Positions 52,842-62,739 of a stretch of DNA of 64,000 nt are shown here, piece by piece (within the stretch, counting starts at the first letter, position 1; each line of letters opens with the position of its first letter). A program made the translations under genes and the position numbers. The notes beneath the pieces were generated by a model. That model made no database searches. It worked only from the letters and a program-made list of their open reading frames with translations, and was not told the DNA's origin. Origin of the DNA: Pinirhizobacter soli (GTDB lineage Bacteria > Pseudomonadota > Gammaproteobacteria > Xanthomonadales > Rhodanobacteraceae); NCBI RefSeq assembly GCF_015905305.1, contig NZ_JADZLQ010000003.1, positions 248,001 to 312,000 of the forward strand, in the 5' to 3' direction.

Positions 52842-55160
52842 ATGAAAGTATTTGCCTTGCCCCAGCCGCTTGCCAGGGCCCTGCTGGTTCTCGCCCTGGC
52901 CATGCCCCTGCCTGCGTTTGCGCAGTCGTATGCATGGACGGCAAAGCCGGCGCCGGATCCGGCGATCTTGCAAAAGGACATGGCAGACCTGGCGTCCCGG
53001 GTGCTGCGCGACCTTCCGGACGACCGCGGCCTGGCTAACCTTGACCGCCGTTACCGGATCGAACTGGTATCCGGCAGGTACGAACAGGCACTACGCAGCA
53101 TGGCGGATCTGCGTGATCGGCTGCACCGCCAGGAGGTCATTCCCTCGCGCGCGGCATGGGTCACCGTGCCGTATGAGATTCATGCCGATGCCCGCCTGAA
53201 CGAGGCCGCCGGCCATCTTGAGCACGCTCAGGCGTACAGCAAGGCATTCCGCGATCATTTCGCCACGCTGGACGACTGGCCGTCTGCCGAAGTCGCACGC
53301 ACGTTCACCGTAACGGATCCGGCGGAGCTCCAGGCGACCTTTCAGGAGGACCTGGAGGCGACAAAGAGCCAGTCAGCGCTCAAGCAAGCCGATGCCATTC
53401 GCCTGATAACCGATTATCTGGCCGCCACGGTTTTCAGGGAGGCTTTACCGCTCGTGCCTGCGCTTATCCAGGAGGATGACGCGCGCCGATACGTCACGCA
53501 GGAAAACGTACTGATCAAGGAAGGCAACGGCGCCAGCGTCTGTGCCTACGTCATGCGCCCCAAAAAGGCAGGGCCACTGCCGGCGCTGCTTGAGTTCACT
53601 GTTTACGCGTCCTCCCCTGAAGCCATCCGTGGAAGGGCACGCCTGTCGGCGGCGCATAACTATGTCGGCGTCGCGGGCTTTACGCGCGGCAAGGTGTGCA
53701 GTCCCGGCAAGGCTTCGGCTTACCTGACGGACGCGGACGATGCCAGCACCCTGATCGACTGGATCAGTACCCAGCCGTGGAGCGACGGCCGCGTGGCCAT
53801 GTACGGCGGTAGCTACAACGGCTTTACCCAGTGGGCGGCCGCCAAGCGCATGCCCAAGGCCTTGAAGGCCATCATGCCCAGCGCCCCCGTTGGGCCCGGC
53901 ATCGACGTTCCCATGGAAGGCAATGTGTTCTGGAGCTTCGTCTACCCGTGGCCGTTTTTCACGCTCGACGGGAAATTCAACGACCAGGCGGTCTACGGCG
54001 ATACCAAACGCTGGCGGCATCTGGACCAGGCCTGGTACGCAAGCGGCCGGGCCTACCGCGACCTGCAGAAAATCGACGGGTCGCCAAACCCCACCTTCAA
54101 CCAATGGCTTTCGCACCCGTCGTACGACAGCTACTGGCAGGGCATGATTCCGTACCGGAAGGAATTTTCGCGCGTCACCATTCCCGTGTTGCTAGTAGCC
54201 GGCTACTACTACGGCGGACCGGGAGCTGCGATCTACTACTTCCAGCAGCTGGAGAAGTACGCGCCAACGTCGGAGCACTATTTGCTGATCGGCCCCTATC
54301 ACCACCTGGGTGCGCAGTACGGTGTCCTGGACGAGCAGGGCAACCTGATCGACACCCTTGCAGGATTGAGCGTCGACCCGGTGGCACAGCTGGACATGTA
54401 CGAAGTTCGCTACGCGTGGTTCGACTATGTGTTCAAGCGAGCGCCCAGGCCCGCGTTGCTTGGAGACAAGGTCAACTATGAGGTGACCGGCGCCAACGTC
54501 TGGAAACATGCGCCATCCCTGTCGGCCATGGGCAATGCCAAGCTGCGCTTCTATCTTGCCGACGGCGCGGCGGACGACCATGGCCTCGCGCTCAATGAAA
54601 AGGCGCCTTCCGGAAAGGGCGAGGCCATCCCCCTTACCGTGAACCTCGCCGACCGAAGCGATCTGCAGCCGCCGCCGATGGGAGGCGGCGTGGTGGACAC
54701 CGCCATCGACACGCGCAACGGCCTTGCATTCACCAGCCAGCCATTGGATGCGCCAACCGAACTGAGCGGCCTTTTTTCCGGTCGGCTCGACTTCATCACC
54801 AACAAAAAGGACTTTGACGTCGAAATTGATCTGTACGAACTCACCTCACAAGGCCGTTACGTACAGCTCAGCCAATTCTGGACCCGCGCCAGCTATGCAG
54901 CGGATCGCACGCATCGTCAGCTTCTGATACCCGGACAGGAGCAGCATCTCATCGTCGAGGGCAATCATTTGATGAGCCGTCAACTCCAGGCGGGGAGCCG
55001 CCTGGTGATGGTATTGAGTGTCATCAAGGACAGCGGCCGACAGATCAACTACGGCACCGGCATGGACGTCAGTGACGAAACCGCCCGGGATTCCGGCGCG
55101 CCGTTATCCATTCGTTGGCTGACCACCAGCTACATCGAAGTGCCAGTGCGAAACAAATGA
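52842..55160 (+). CDS. Secreted X-Pro dipeptidyl-peptidase/CocE-type hydrolase
   Basis: The 772-aa protein starts with a signal peptide (PLARALLVLALAMPLPAFAQ). After a long helical N-terminal region comes an alpha/beta-hydrolase domain with nucleophile elbow YGGSYNGFTQW, the acid and histidine in GPYHHLG, and a C-terminal jelly-roll domain (LSGLFSGRLDFITNKKDFDV) as in CocE/NonD and X-Pro dipeptidyl-peptidases. It probably cleaves a peptide or ester in the periplasm. ATG 52842 is chosen as the signal-peptide start. Confidence 0.88.
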   Translation: MKVFALPQPLARALLVLALAMPLPAFAQSYAWTAKPAPDPAILQKDMADLASRVLRDLPDDRGLANLDRRYRIELVSGRYEQALRSMADLRDRLHRQEVIPSRAAWVTVPYEIHADARLNEAAGHLEHAQAYSKAFRDHFATLDDWPSAEVARTFTVTDPAELQATFQEDLEATKSQSALKQADAIRLITDYLAATVFREALPLVPALIQEDDARRYVTQENVLIKEGNGASVCAYVMRPKKAGPLPALLEFTVYASSPEAIRGRARLSAAHNYVGVAGFTRGKVCSPGKASAYLTDADDASTLIDWISTQPWSDGRVAMYGGSYNGFTQWAAAKRMPKALKAIMPSAPVGPGIDVPMEGNVFWSFVYPWPFFTLDGKFNDQAVYGDTKRWRHLDQAWYASGRAYRDLQKIDGSPNPTFNQWLSHPSYDSYWQGMIPYRKEFSRVTIPVLLVAGYYYGGPGAAIYYFQQLEKYAPTSEHYLLIGPYHHLGAQYGVLDEQGNLIDTLAGLSVDPVAQLDMYEVRYAWFDYVFKRAPRPALLGDKVNYEVTGANVWKHAPSLSAMGNAKLRFYLADGAADDHGLALNEKAPSGKGEAIPLTVNLADRSDLQPPPMGGGVVDTAIDTRNGLAFTSQPLDAPTELSGLFSGRLDFITNKKDFDVEIDLYELTSQGRYVQLSQFWTRASYAADRTHRQLLIPGQEQHLIVEGNHLMSRQLQAGSRLVMVLSVIKDSGRQINYGTGMDVSDETARDSGAPLSIRWLTTSYIEVPVRNK

Positions 55161-55175
55161 CGAGCCGCCCGAGGC

Positions 55176-55775
55176 CTAATAGACTTTCAACACCTGTCCG
55201 GTAGCCGCGCCCTCGATGCTGCGACTGTAAGCCAGCCCCACGCGGAACGCTGGGGCAGGCTCGAAGCCGCGGAAGAACGGCCCGTACGTGTCCATCGATT
55301 CCACCAGCACCGTGGGGCTCACCACGTTGATGCGGATGCGGCGCGGAAGTTCGATCGCGGCGGCGCGCACGAAGCCTTCCAGGGCCGCGTTCACCATGCT
55401 TGCCGACGCACCGGCAAGGATCGGATGCTCCGACAGGATGCCGCCGATCAGGGTGAACGAACCGCCGTCGACAAGATGCGCAACACCATGCCGGACCAGG
55501 TTCACCTGTCCCATCAGCTTGTCGTTGAGGCCCACGGCAAACGCCGCGGCATCGAGTTCAGCCAGCGGGGCGAAGGTGACATGGCCCGCGGTACTGGCGA
55601 TGGCGTCGACGGTGCCGACCTTGTCCAGCATGGCCTTGATGCTTGCCTCGTCGGTGAGATCCACTCGAACGTCGCCAGACGAGCGACCGGCGGCGATGAT
55701 CTCGTGCCGGTTGCCCAGTTCCTTGCGTACCGCCATGCCCAGGGTGCCGCTTGCACCTACCAGCAGGATTTTCAT
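55176..55775 (-). CDS. Atypical short-chain dehydrogenase lacking the YxxxK dyad
   Basis: The 199-aa SDR has the nucleotide-binding GASGTLG at the N-terminus (LLVGASGTLGMAVRKEL) and an STAGH segment in place of the usual NNAG. The active-site helix reads GASASMVNAALEGFV, without the catalytic Tyr and Lys, so it may be a non-catalytic or NmrA-like binding protein, or act differently. ATG 55775 is set by AAAGGAGGACTC just upstream. It is on the minus strand, downstream of the MFS gene, and convergent with the hydrolase. Confidence 0.82.
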   Translation of the reverse strand: MKILLVGASGTLGMAVRKELGNRHEIIAAGRSSGDVRVDLTDEASIKAMLDKVGTVDAIASTAGHVTFAPLAELDAAAFAVGLNDKLMGQVNLVRHGVAHLVDGGSFTLIGGILSEHPILAGASASMVNAALEGFVRAAAIELPRRIRINVVSPTVLVESMDTYGPFFRGFEPAPAFRVGLAYSRSIEGAATGQVLKVY

Positions 55776-55839
55776 GAGTCCTCCTTTATCCCACGGAAGA
55801 AAACAAGGCTCCCATCCTGACACCAGGCAAGCCGTGCTG

Positions 55840-57216
55840 CTACCTGGCTGCGTTCTGCCCGTCGTCATGGCGCATGTATCGTGCGGCGAACCCCGCCGCC
55901 GCCAGCAGCATCACCACCGACACGATCGACGCCTGGCGCAGGCCACCGGCCAGATGCTCGGTGCCGGACCCGGCCAGGGCCCCGAACATGGCCACGCCCA
56001 TCGCGCCGCCGGTTTGCCGGACCGCGTTGAGAACACCGCCGGCAACGCCAGCGGAAGCCGCGTCGACCGCTTCCAGCACGCTGGTGGTCATGGCCGGCAC
56101 CGCCAGTCCCATGCCCGCAGGCAGCAACAGGAAGCCCGGCAACATCGCCCAATAGCTGCTGTCGCCGGTAAGCAGCGCCAGCATCACGAAGCCCGCGGCA
56201 TCAAGAAGCGCGCCCACGGTCAGCAACACGCGTGGGCCCATCGACGAGATCAACCAAGCACTGGCAATGTTCACAACGCCGAAGGTAGCGGTGAGGGGTA
56301 GATAGGCCAGGCCTGCGCGAATCGGGCTGTATCCATGGATACGCTGCAGGTAAAGGCTAAGGATGAATACCACGCCGTAGTACGTGAGGTTCACCACGAA
56401 CCCGAACGCGATCGCCGTGTTGAACTGCGCACGTTTGAACAGCGAAGGCGGCAACATCGGTTCCTTTGCGCGGCGCTCGACGTGGACGAAGATAACCCCA
56501 CACATCACAGCCACCACAGCGCAACCCAGTACCAGCGGATCCAGTACGCCGCGTGGCCGCGACTCGATGATCGCGGTGATCGCCGCGGTGAGCATGACGA
56601 TCGACAGCCATTGTCCTTTCAGGTCGATACCGCGCGAGCCATCTCCTGGCACAGCCGGCACGCGCCATGTAAGCCACGCGCCCAGCAGGCAGAACGGCAG
56701 GTTCACCAGGAAAATCGCGCGCCAGCCCACGGTACCCACCAGCAGGCCGCCCACCAGCGGACCGGCGGCAATGGCCACGGCGCCGGCAGCCGTCCAGAAC
56801 GCCACGCCCCTGGCGCGCGCCTTGCGGTCGCCCTTTGCAGCGTGGTTCACCATGCTCAGCGACGTAGGCAGCATCGCGGCCGCCCCAACACCCTGCAACG
56901 CGCGTCCTGCCACCAGCCATGCCAGCGTGGGCGCCAGCGCGCAGGCCACCGACGCCGCGGCGAACACGGCCAATCCCGCCAAGTACACCTTTCGAGCGCC
57001 CGCGCGGTCACCCAGCGATCCCATCGTCAGCAAAAAGGCGGCGAAGGGCAGTGCATACGCATCCACCACCCATTGCAGCCCGGCGGTCGAAGCTGAAAGG
57101 TCGCTCGCCATGTGCGGCAGGGCCACGTTGACGATGGAGACATCCAGCTGCACCAGGGCGAAGCCGAAGCTCGCCGCGGCGGTCACCCATGCCATCGAAA
57201 CCTGCTTGTCCGTCAT
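55840..57216 (-). CDS. MFS drug/efflux transporter (DHA2/EmrB-QacA type)
   Basis: The 458-aa protein has about 14 predicted helices. Diagnostic segments are QLDVSIVNVALPHMASDLSA (motif D1), GSLGDRAGARKVYLAG (motif A) and GPLVGGLLVGTVGWRAIFLV (motif C). Such pumps export drugs or amphipathic compounds with protons. It lies 30 bp after the beta-mannosidase gene stops on the same strand only in reverse order (its start at 57216 precedes 57247), so separate transcription is likely. The substrate is unknown. Confidence 0.88.
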   Translation of the reverse strand: MTDKQVSMAWVTAAASFGFALVQLDVSIVNVALPHMASDLSASTAGLQWVVDAYALPFAAFLLTMGSLGDRAGARKVYLAGLAVFAAASVACALAPTLAWLVAGRALQGVGAAAMLPTSLSMVNHAAKGDRKARARGVAFWTAAGAVAIAAGPLVGGLLVGTVGWRAIFLVNLPFCLLGAWLTWRVPAVPGDGSRGIDLKGQWLSIVMLTAAITAIIESRPRGVLDPLVLGCAVVAVMCGVIFVHVERRAKEPMLPPSLFKRAQFNTAIAFGFVVNLTYYGVVFILSLYLQRIHGYSPIRAGLAYLPLTATFGVVNIASAWLISSMGPRVLLTVGALLDAAGFVMLALLTGDSSYWAMLPGFLLLPAGMGLAVPAMTTSVLEAVDAASAGVAGGVLNAVRQTGGAMGVAMFGALAGSGTEHLAGGLRQASIVSVVMLLAAAGFAARYMRHDDGQNAAR

Positions 57217-57246
57217 GCCGGTCGCCTTGTCTGGCGCCGGCGTCGT

Positions 57247-59886
57247 TCAGTGCGACGCGCCGCCTTTGGTCCAGTCCACTACCGATTCAACCTTCAACGC
57301 TCGCCGTAGCGCGTCAAGGTCTCCATTACCTGAAACGCGGATATCTGCGCTTTCGCCAGGCAGTAGATCGAAGGCGTTGTCTGACAGTCGTGAATCGAGA
57401 TCGCCGAAATCGATCCATACACCGCGTGCCAGGCGTTTGGCGCGTACGGTCACGACGATCGATCCGCCATCCTTGTGAAGCGTCGCTTCGATATCCGGCT
57501 TGGGCAACTTCAGTTCGCGGGCGGCGCCGAAGTACAACAGATGGTGCGCAACCACGGTGCCATGCTCGATCAGATCGAAGGAAACCACGGTGCGTGCCGG
57601 ATCGGCCTTGCCGAGGAAACCAGCGTCGGTAGTAGTAGTTACCGGCGTACTGGCCAGCTTCTCAACGTGCACGGGCCGGGTATCGTCGCGCAACACGCGG
57701 CCATCGAAGTCGATCACCCGCGTGCGCAGTTGTGCATCGAAAACCTCCGTACGGTCGGACACCACCGATACCTGGGTGCTGCCGTCACGACGGATGGGCA
57801 CCACGTCCACCGGCGCATAGAAATGCCGCGCGCGGTACTGAAGCGCTTTCCAGCGGCCGAAGTAGTCGACGCTCGCCCACGATGCCCCGGGCCAGACATC
57901 GTTGAGCTGCCAGTACATCGAACCCATGCTTTGTGGCCGTGCACTACGCAGGTGTTCGGCGGCAAGTTCGATGCCCTCGGCCTGCATCAGCTGGCTCAAA
58001 TGCACGAAAGAGGGAAAATCCTTCGGCTCGCCATACTCCTGGCGAATATAAAGAAGAAGACGCTGGTTGCCGTTGCCCTTGTCGAACTTCTGGTGCGCGC
58101 GCATCACGGTGGATTCGGCGGCCATGTCCTCGGGCTTGGCGAAACTCTCAAGCGTGGCCATCACCGGGAACGACTGCAGGCCGTACTCGGACTGGAAGCG
58201 TGGCGTGGCATCCAGGTAATGAGCAATGGGTTTCGAACCCGACCACACTTCCCAGGAGTGGAAATCGCCGTCGGTCTCGACGTTGGCCTTGCCTTCGTAG
58301 TCAGTGCTGGGGGAGCTCGCCCAGTACGGCACACCTGGGCTTAAGTCTGTCACCACGCCGCGCAGCGTATGGTCGAAGAGCTCGCGCATGCCGTTCTCGA
58401 TGCGCGCGGTTTCTTCCTTGGGGATGGCCTTGCGCAGCTCTTCGCGGTCGGGCCACGATTCCCAGCCGGTCTGTACTTCGTTGTTGCCAGCCCACAAGAC
58501 GATGGAGGGATGGTCGCGCAGGCGACGCACCTGTTCGGTGGCCTCGATGCGCACGCTGTCGCGGAAAGCCTTGTCATAAGGCGGAATGGCGCCGCCGAAC
58601 ATGAAGTCCTGCCAGATCATCAACCCCATGCGATCGGCCATCGCGTAGAAGGCGTCACTCTGGTACGTGCCGCCGCCCCACATGCGCAACATGTTCATGT
58701 TGGCATCGACGGCCGACTGCAAGACCGACTGCATGCGTGCATCGGTGACGCGGCTTGGGAAGCTATCGAACGGAATGAGGTTGGCGCCCTTGGCAAAAAT
58801 GGGCACGCCGTTCACCACGAAGGCGAAGCCGCGGCCCCACTTGTCCTTGTCGCGCCGCAGTTCGATCGTGCGCAGGCCGGTGTCGCGGGACACGGAGGTG
58901 ACTTCCTTGCCGTTGGCCGACACGGTGGCATCGAAGTGGTAGAGATTCGGTGCTCCGTAACCTACCGGCCACCAGCGTTGCGGATGGTCGATATGCACGG
59001 GCATGGACAGGTGGTTCTGGCCGGCAACGAGCATCACCTGCTGGCTATTTTCGCCCTTTGTCCCGTCCGGTGCCGTCCATGCCACATGCACTTCGGCCGG
59101 GCCGGCCTTGTCGGCGCGGACATCAAACTGGGCCTGAAGCTCGGCAACATCCGCATCCACCCGGGACTGCGCCACGTGGAAGTCTTCAAGCTTCCATCCC
59201 TGCCAGCGCTCCAGCCACACCGGCTGCCAGATGCCCACCGTCACATAGCGCGGGCCCCAATCCCAGCCGTACTGGTAGTTGGCCTTGCGAACGTAGTTGG
59301 AGGTCTGCTTGCCCTTCGGCTCGTCACCGAAGGCGGTATCGAATTCCCCGGGAAGGGCATAAGGCTGCTTGAGAAGCCACGGCAGCAGGCGTGCGATCGG
59401 CGAATGCAGATGCACCACCAGCGTGTTCGACCCGGGGTGCAGGGACTTCTCCACCGGCGCCCGCCACTGGCGGAACATGTTGTCGGCCTTGAGCAGCGGC
59501 TTGCCATTGAGTTCGACGTCGGCAAATGTGTCCAGCCCGTCGAACACCAGTTCCACGTGCTCACCGGCAGCGGATTTGGCGCCTGCGTCGAAGGTGAGCT
59601 GGTAATCCCAGTCGGTTAGACCGACCCATTGCAGGGCGGCTTCGTTGTCGCGGTAGTAAGGATCAGGCACCTTGCCCAGGGCAAGCAGGTCCGTCTGCGC
59701 GCTGCCCGGGACCTGCGCGGGCATCCAGGTCGTGGCGTCGGCGTGGTCTTTGGCTGCGGTCGAGCTTGCGGCCAGACGAAATTGCCAGCCCTGGTCCAGC
59801 GGTTGGCGTGTCACGCCGTCGGCGAGGGCCGGTCCCCCGACCAGCCACATGCATGCCAGCAGTAGCGTCCCCCTGTGGGATCTCAT
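57247..59886 (-). CDS. Beta-mannosidase (GH2)
   Basis: The 879-aa glycoside hydrolase has a signal peptide (MRSHRGTLLLACMWLVGGPA), the GH2 sugar-binding and immunoglobulin-like domains and the TIM-barrel with the acid/base region LWAGNNEVQTGW and the nucleophile region RFQSEYGLQSFPV. Beta-mannosidases release mannose from mannan-derived oligosaccharides or N-glycan cores. The start codon overlaps the stop of the TonB-dependent receptor gene (ATGA at 59883-59886), so the two are translationally coupled in one utilisation locus. Confidence 0.92.
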   Translation of the reverse strand: MRSHRGTLLLACMWLVGGPALADGVTRQPLDQGWQFRLAASSTAAKDHADATTWMPAQVPGSAQTDLLALGKVPDPYYRDNEAALQWVGLTDWDYQLTFDAGAKSAAGEHVELVFDGLDTFADVELNGKPLLKADNMFRQWRAPVEKSLHPGSNTLVVHLHSPIARLLPWLLKQPYALPGEFDTAFGDEPKGKQTSNYVRKANYQYGWDWGPRYVTVGIWQPVWLERWQGWKLEDFHVAQSRVDADVAELQAQFDVRADKAGPAEVHVAWTAPDGTKGENSQQVMLVAGQNHLSMPVHIDHPQRWWPVGYGAPNLYHFDATVSANGKEVTSVSRDTGLRTIELRRDKDKWGRGFAFVVNGVPIFAKGANLIPFDSFPSRVTDARMQSVLQSAVDANMNMLRMWGGGTYQSDAFYAMADRMGLMIWQDFMFGGAIPPYDKAFRDSVRIEATEQVRRLRDHPSIVLWAGNNEVQTGWESWPDREELRKAIPKEETARIENGMRELFDHTLRGVVTDLSPGVPYWASSPSTDYEGKANVETDGDFHSWEVWSGSKPIAHYLDATPRFQSEYGLQSFPVMATLESFAKPEDMAAESTVMRAHQKFDKGNGNQRLLLYIRQEYGEPKDFPSFVHLSQLMQAEGIELAAEHLRSARPQSMGSMYWQLNDVWPGASWASVDYFGRWKALQYRARHFYAPVDVVPIRRDGSTQVSVVSDRTEVFDAQLRTRVIDFDGRVLRDDTRPVHVEKLASTPVTTTTDAGFLGKADPARTVVSFDLIEHGTVVAHHLLYFGAARELKLPKPDIEATLHKDGGSIVVTVRAKRLARGVWIDFGDLDSRLSDNAFDLLPGESADIRVSGNGDLDALRRALKVESVVDWTKGGASH

Positions 59887-62549
59887 AGCTTGAAGCCAAG
59901 GCTCAGCATATAGGTCCGTCCATTCTTGTACGCGTTAAGCGGTTGGGCCGGCGTGTTGTTGTACACGAAGTAGGTTTCGTCCAGCAGGTTCGTGCCGTCC
60001 AGCGACACGCGCATGTGGTCGTTTACCTGGTAGCCGATGGAAGCATCCAGTTCACGGAAGATGCCCGTGATCTGCTGCGACTGCAACTGGGCGATCTGGG
60101 TGAAGTACGCCGAGCGCCAGCTGTAGGTCACCCGCGCGCTCCAGGGACCCTGCTCGAAGTAGGGGCTCAGGTTGAACGAGTTCTTCGAGTTGTACGGCAG
60201 CGGGAAGTCGTTGCTGGTGCTGGCATCGGAGTAGGTGTAGTTGGCCAACATGCCGAAACCGCCACCGAAATTCCCCTGGTAGGTGAGCGACACGCCCTTC
60301 ACCTTGGCCACCCCGGCGTTCACCGGGATCTCCATCTGGTAAGTGTCGTTGACATTGTTGGTGTGGTTGAAGAACACCTCGGGCACATTGGTGTTCAGGA
60401 TGTACCCGGAGATCCGGCGGAAGAAGAATTCAGCCGACACCAGGCTGTTCTCCGAGAAATACCATTCGGCCGAGGCATCGTAGTTGGTCGACTTGTAGGG
60501 CTTCAGGTCCGTGTTGCCGCCAGACCCCGTGAGCGTGCGGTCGTCCAGCGCGACATAAGGTGTCATCTCCTGGTAGCGCGGCCGGGCGATGGCCTTGGAA
60601 GCGGCAAAACGCAGGGTCAGATCCTCGATCGGATCGTAGGCGATGTTGAACGAGGGCAGCCAGCCGTTGTACGCGCTGTGCTTGTCCACCGGGGCGTAGG
60701 TGTTGTCGCCGATGCTGTTGTAGCCGTTCACCGTGTCGCGCGTGTGGTAGTAGCGCACGCCAATGTTGCCGCGGTAGTTATCGCCGGCAAAATCACCCTG
60801 CAGGTAGAAGGCGCGGTTCTGTTCCTGGATGCTATAGGTGGCCTTCGGGTCCATCGGCGCATCGGTGCCCAGGCTTTGCACGTAGTGCTTCAGGCCAAGC
60901 TTGCTGATGGTGGTCCAGTCCTTCATGGAAGGCGTACCGTCCAGCCCATCCAGGAAACCATCGGGTGTGCCGCTACCCGCCACGTCGCCCAGGGTCACGC
61001 CGCTGCCATCAGGCGAGGGAATGGTGGCGGCGTAGCCGGTCTGGCCGTTGTAGTGGTTGGACGCCTTCACGCCCACCTCCACCTGGTTCATCGGTCCCCA
61101 CGACACGTCGTGACTGAAATCGGCCTGGAAATAGCGTTCGCGATCGTAGCTTGGCGCATAGCTGAAGCCCGCGCCGTGCGCGAGCATCGCGTTCGCATCG
61201 GTGGGCGGCGTGTTGTAGTTGATCTGCGGGTGTTGGCCGTCCAGGTTCCAGCTGTAGCCGCCCATGCCCTGGAACTGCACGTTATAGATGCCTTGCGAAC
61301 CGCCGGTGGAACCGGTGTAGCCCACCTGGCTCGAGGCCGTCCAGCCATCGCCGTACCAGTCGGCGCGCAATTGCGCGGTACCGGTGTTTACCTTCGACTC
61401 GCGCTCGTAACCATCCAGATAAGTGGGCGCGGTGGCGCCGTACGTGCCGCTGGTTGCCACGCCGTTGGTGATGCCAAGCGCCGTGGCGGCGGGCGCGCTA
61501 CCGGACCAGTCGCCGTAGCGGCTCTGGTTGTAGTTGTTGAACTTCTCGGTGACATACAGCCCGGTGAAATTCAGCTCGAAACCTTCGTTGGGCTTCCACT
61601 GGATGCCGGTGGATACGCCATCGCGCTTGCGCTCCTGTTGGAACCAGGCGCTGTTGATCGCCGTGGGATAGACGCCCGTGGCGCCCGGCGCCACCACGCC
61701 TGGTGCGAACTGATGGTCAGGATTGGTATCGGTAGGGTCGTTGACCCTCTGATAGCCGAAAACTTCCGTGCCTTGGCGGTCGATGATTCGGTCCGAATGC
61801 ATCACCGATCCCAGGATGCCGAAGGTTTTTTCGTCGTTGTGCCAGCTATAGAGCGCCGATGCATTCGGCTTGCCGGTATCGGCGCGGTCGTTGTAGCCGT
61901 AGCTCACGGTGCCGGTGAGCGTGTTGGGCTTGAGGTCCAGCGGCTTGCGCGTGTTCACGATCACCGTGCCGCCGATGCTTCCTTCGTCGATCTTCGCCTG
62001 CGGTGTCTTGTAGACCTGCGCGTTACCGATGATTTCCGAAGTAAGCAGGCTGTAATCGAAGCTGCGGCTGTCCGGGTTGTTCGGATCGCTCGTCCAGTTG
62101 GTGGAAGCGAGCGTCTGTCCGTTCAGCAGCAAGCGGTTCAACGCGGGGTCCGTGCCCAGGATGCTTACCTTGTCGCCTTCGCCGAAATTCCTGTCCACGC
62201 TGATGCCCGGCAGGTGCGAAAGCGATTCGGCGACATTGGTGTCGGGGAATTTGCCTACGTCCTCGGCGGAGATGGCGTCGACGATCGAGTCGGCGTTGCG
62301 CTTCAGCTCCAGCGACTTCTGCAAGCTGGCGCGGATACCGGTGACGGTGACCGTGGAAAGCGTCTGCGCCTGGCCTGGGGTGGCGCCCTTGGCAGCGTTC
62401 GGATCCTGGCTGGCCGCCGGCGGAACTGGAGCGGTGCTGGACGAGGCGGGCGCTGGCACCGGCTGGCTGGTGGCGTCCTGGGCAAACGAGCCGCCCGAGG
62501 CGAGGAGGCCGGCGACGGCGAGGGAAAGGGCGTTGTAGCGAAGGCGCAT
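59883..62549 (-). CDS. TonB-dependent receptor, carbohydrate-uptake type
   Basis: The 888-aa outer-membrane receptor has a signal peptide (MRLRYNALSLAVAGLLASGG), a Pro/Ala-rich linker, a TonB-box-like STVTVTG, the plug domain (SIVDAISAEDVGKFPDTNVA, GSIGGTVIVNTRKPLDL) and a beta-barrel ending in GRTYMLSLGFKL. The RASLQKSLELKRNADSIVD start is typical of the Xanthomonas carbohydrate-type receptors. Its coupling to a beta-mannosidase suggests import of manno-oligosaccharides. GGAG seven nt upstream supports ATG 62549; the frame is open to 62699. Confidence 0.93.
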   Translation of the reverse strand: MRLRYNALSLAVAGLLASGGSFAQDATSQPVPAPASSSTAPVPPAASQDPNAAKGATPGQAQTLSTVTVTGIRASLQKSLELKRNADSIVDAISAEDVGKFPDTNVAESLSHLPGISVDRNFGEGDKVSILGTDPALNRLLLNGQTLASTNWTSDPNNPDSRSFDYSLLTSEIIGNAQVYKTPQAKIDEGSIGGTVIVNTRKPLDLKPNTLTGTVSYGYNDRADTGKPNASALYSWHNDEKTFGILGSVMHSDRIIDRQGTEVFGYQRVNDPTDTNPDHQFAPGVVAPGATGVYPTAINSAWFQQERKRDGVSTGIQWKPNEGFELNFTGLYVTEKFNNYNQSRYGDWSGSAPAATALGITNGVATSGTYGATAPTYLDGYERESKVNTGTAQLRADWYGDGWTASSQVGYTGSTGGSQGIYNVQFQGMGGYSWNLDGQHPQINYNTPPTDANAMLAHGAGFSYAPSYDRERYFQADFSHDVSWGPMNQVEVGVKASNHYNGQTGYAATIPSPDGSGVTLGDVAGSGTPDGFLDGLDGTPSMKDWTTISKLGLKHYVQSLGTDAPMDPKATYSIQEQNRAFYLQGDFAGDNYRGNIGVRYYHTRDTVNGYNSIGDNTYAPVDKHSAYNGWLPSFNIAYDPIEDLTLRFAASKAIARPRYQEMTPYVALDDRTLTGSGGNTDLKPYKSTNYDASAEWYFSENSLVSAEFFFRRISGYILNTNVPEVFFNHTNNVNDTYQMEIPVNAGVAKVKGVSLTYQGNFGGGFGMLANYTYSDASTSNDFPLPYNSKNSFNLSPYFEQGPWSARVTYSWRSAYFTQIAQLQSQQITGIFRELDASIGYQVNDHMRVSLDGTNLLDETYFVYNNTPAQPLNAYKNGRTYMLSLGFKL

Positions 62550-62725
62550 GTGGATCTCCGTTTTTCGGGCCGAACGAGAGCGCACGGGCTTCAAGTCGCC
62601 AGTGGTCGCGTCGATCGGTCTTGCGTGATGTGTTGCCTGCCTGCCGCCCGGTCGTGGGGACGCCGACGGAACAGGCCCCGGGAGCCCCTTATCGGCCACC
62701 CCATGAGTCGATTCTTCCGGGCCGA

Positions 62726-62739
62726 TGACAACGATGTCA
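62726..62739. promoter_or_regulatory. LacI-type operator candidate for the mannoside locus
   Basis: TGACAACGATGTCA, a 5-bp dyad (TGACA and TGTCA) around ACGA. It is 177 bp upstream of the receptor start and matches the general shape of LacI-family operators. No LacI gene is in the window, so the regulator would be elsewhere. Confidence 0.5.
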
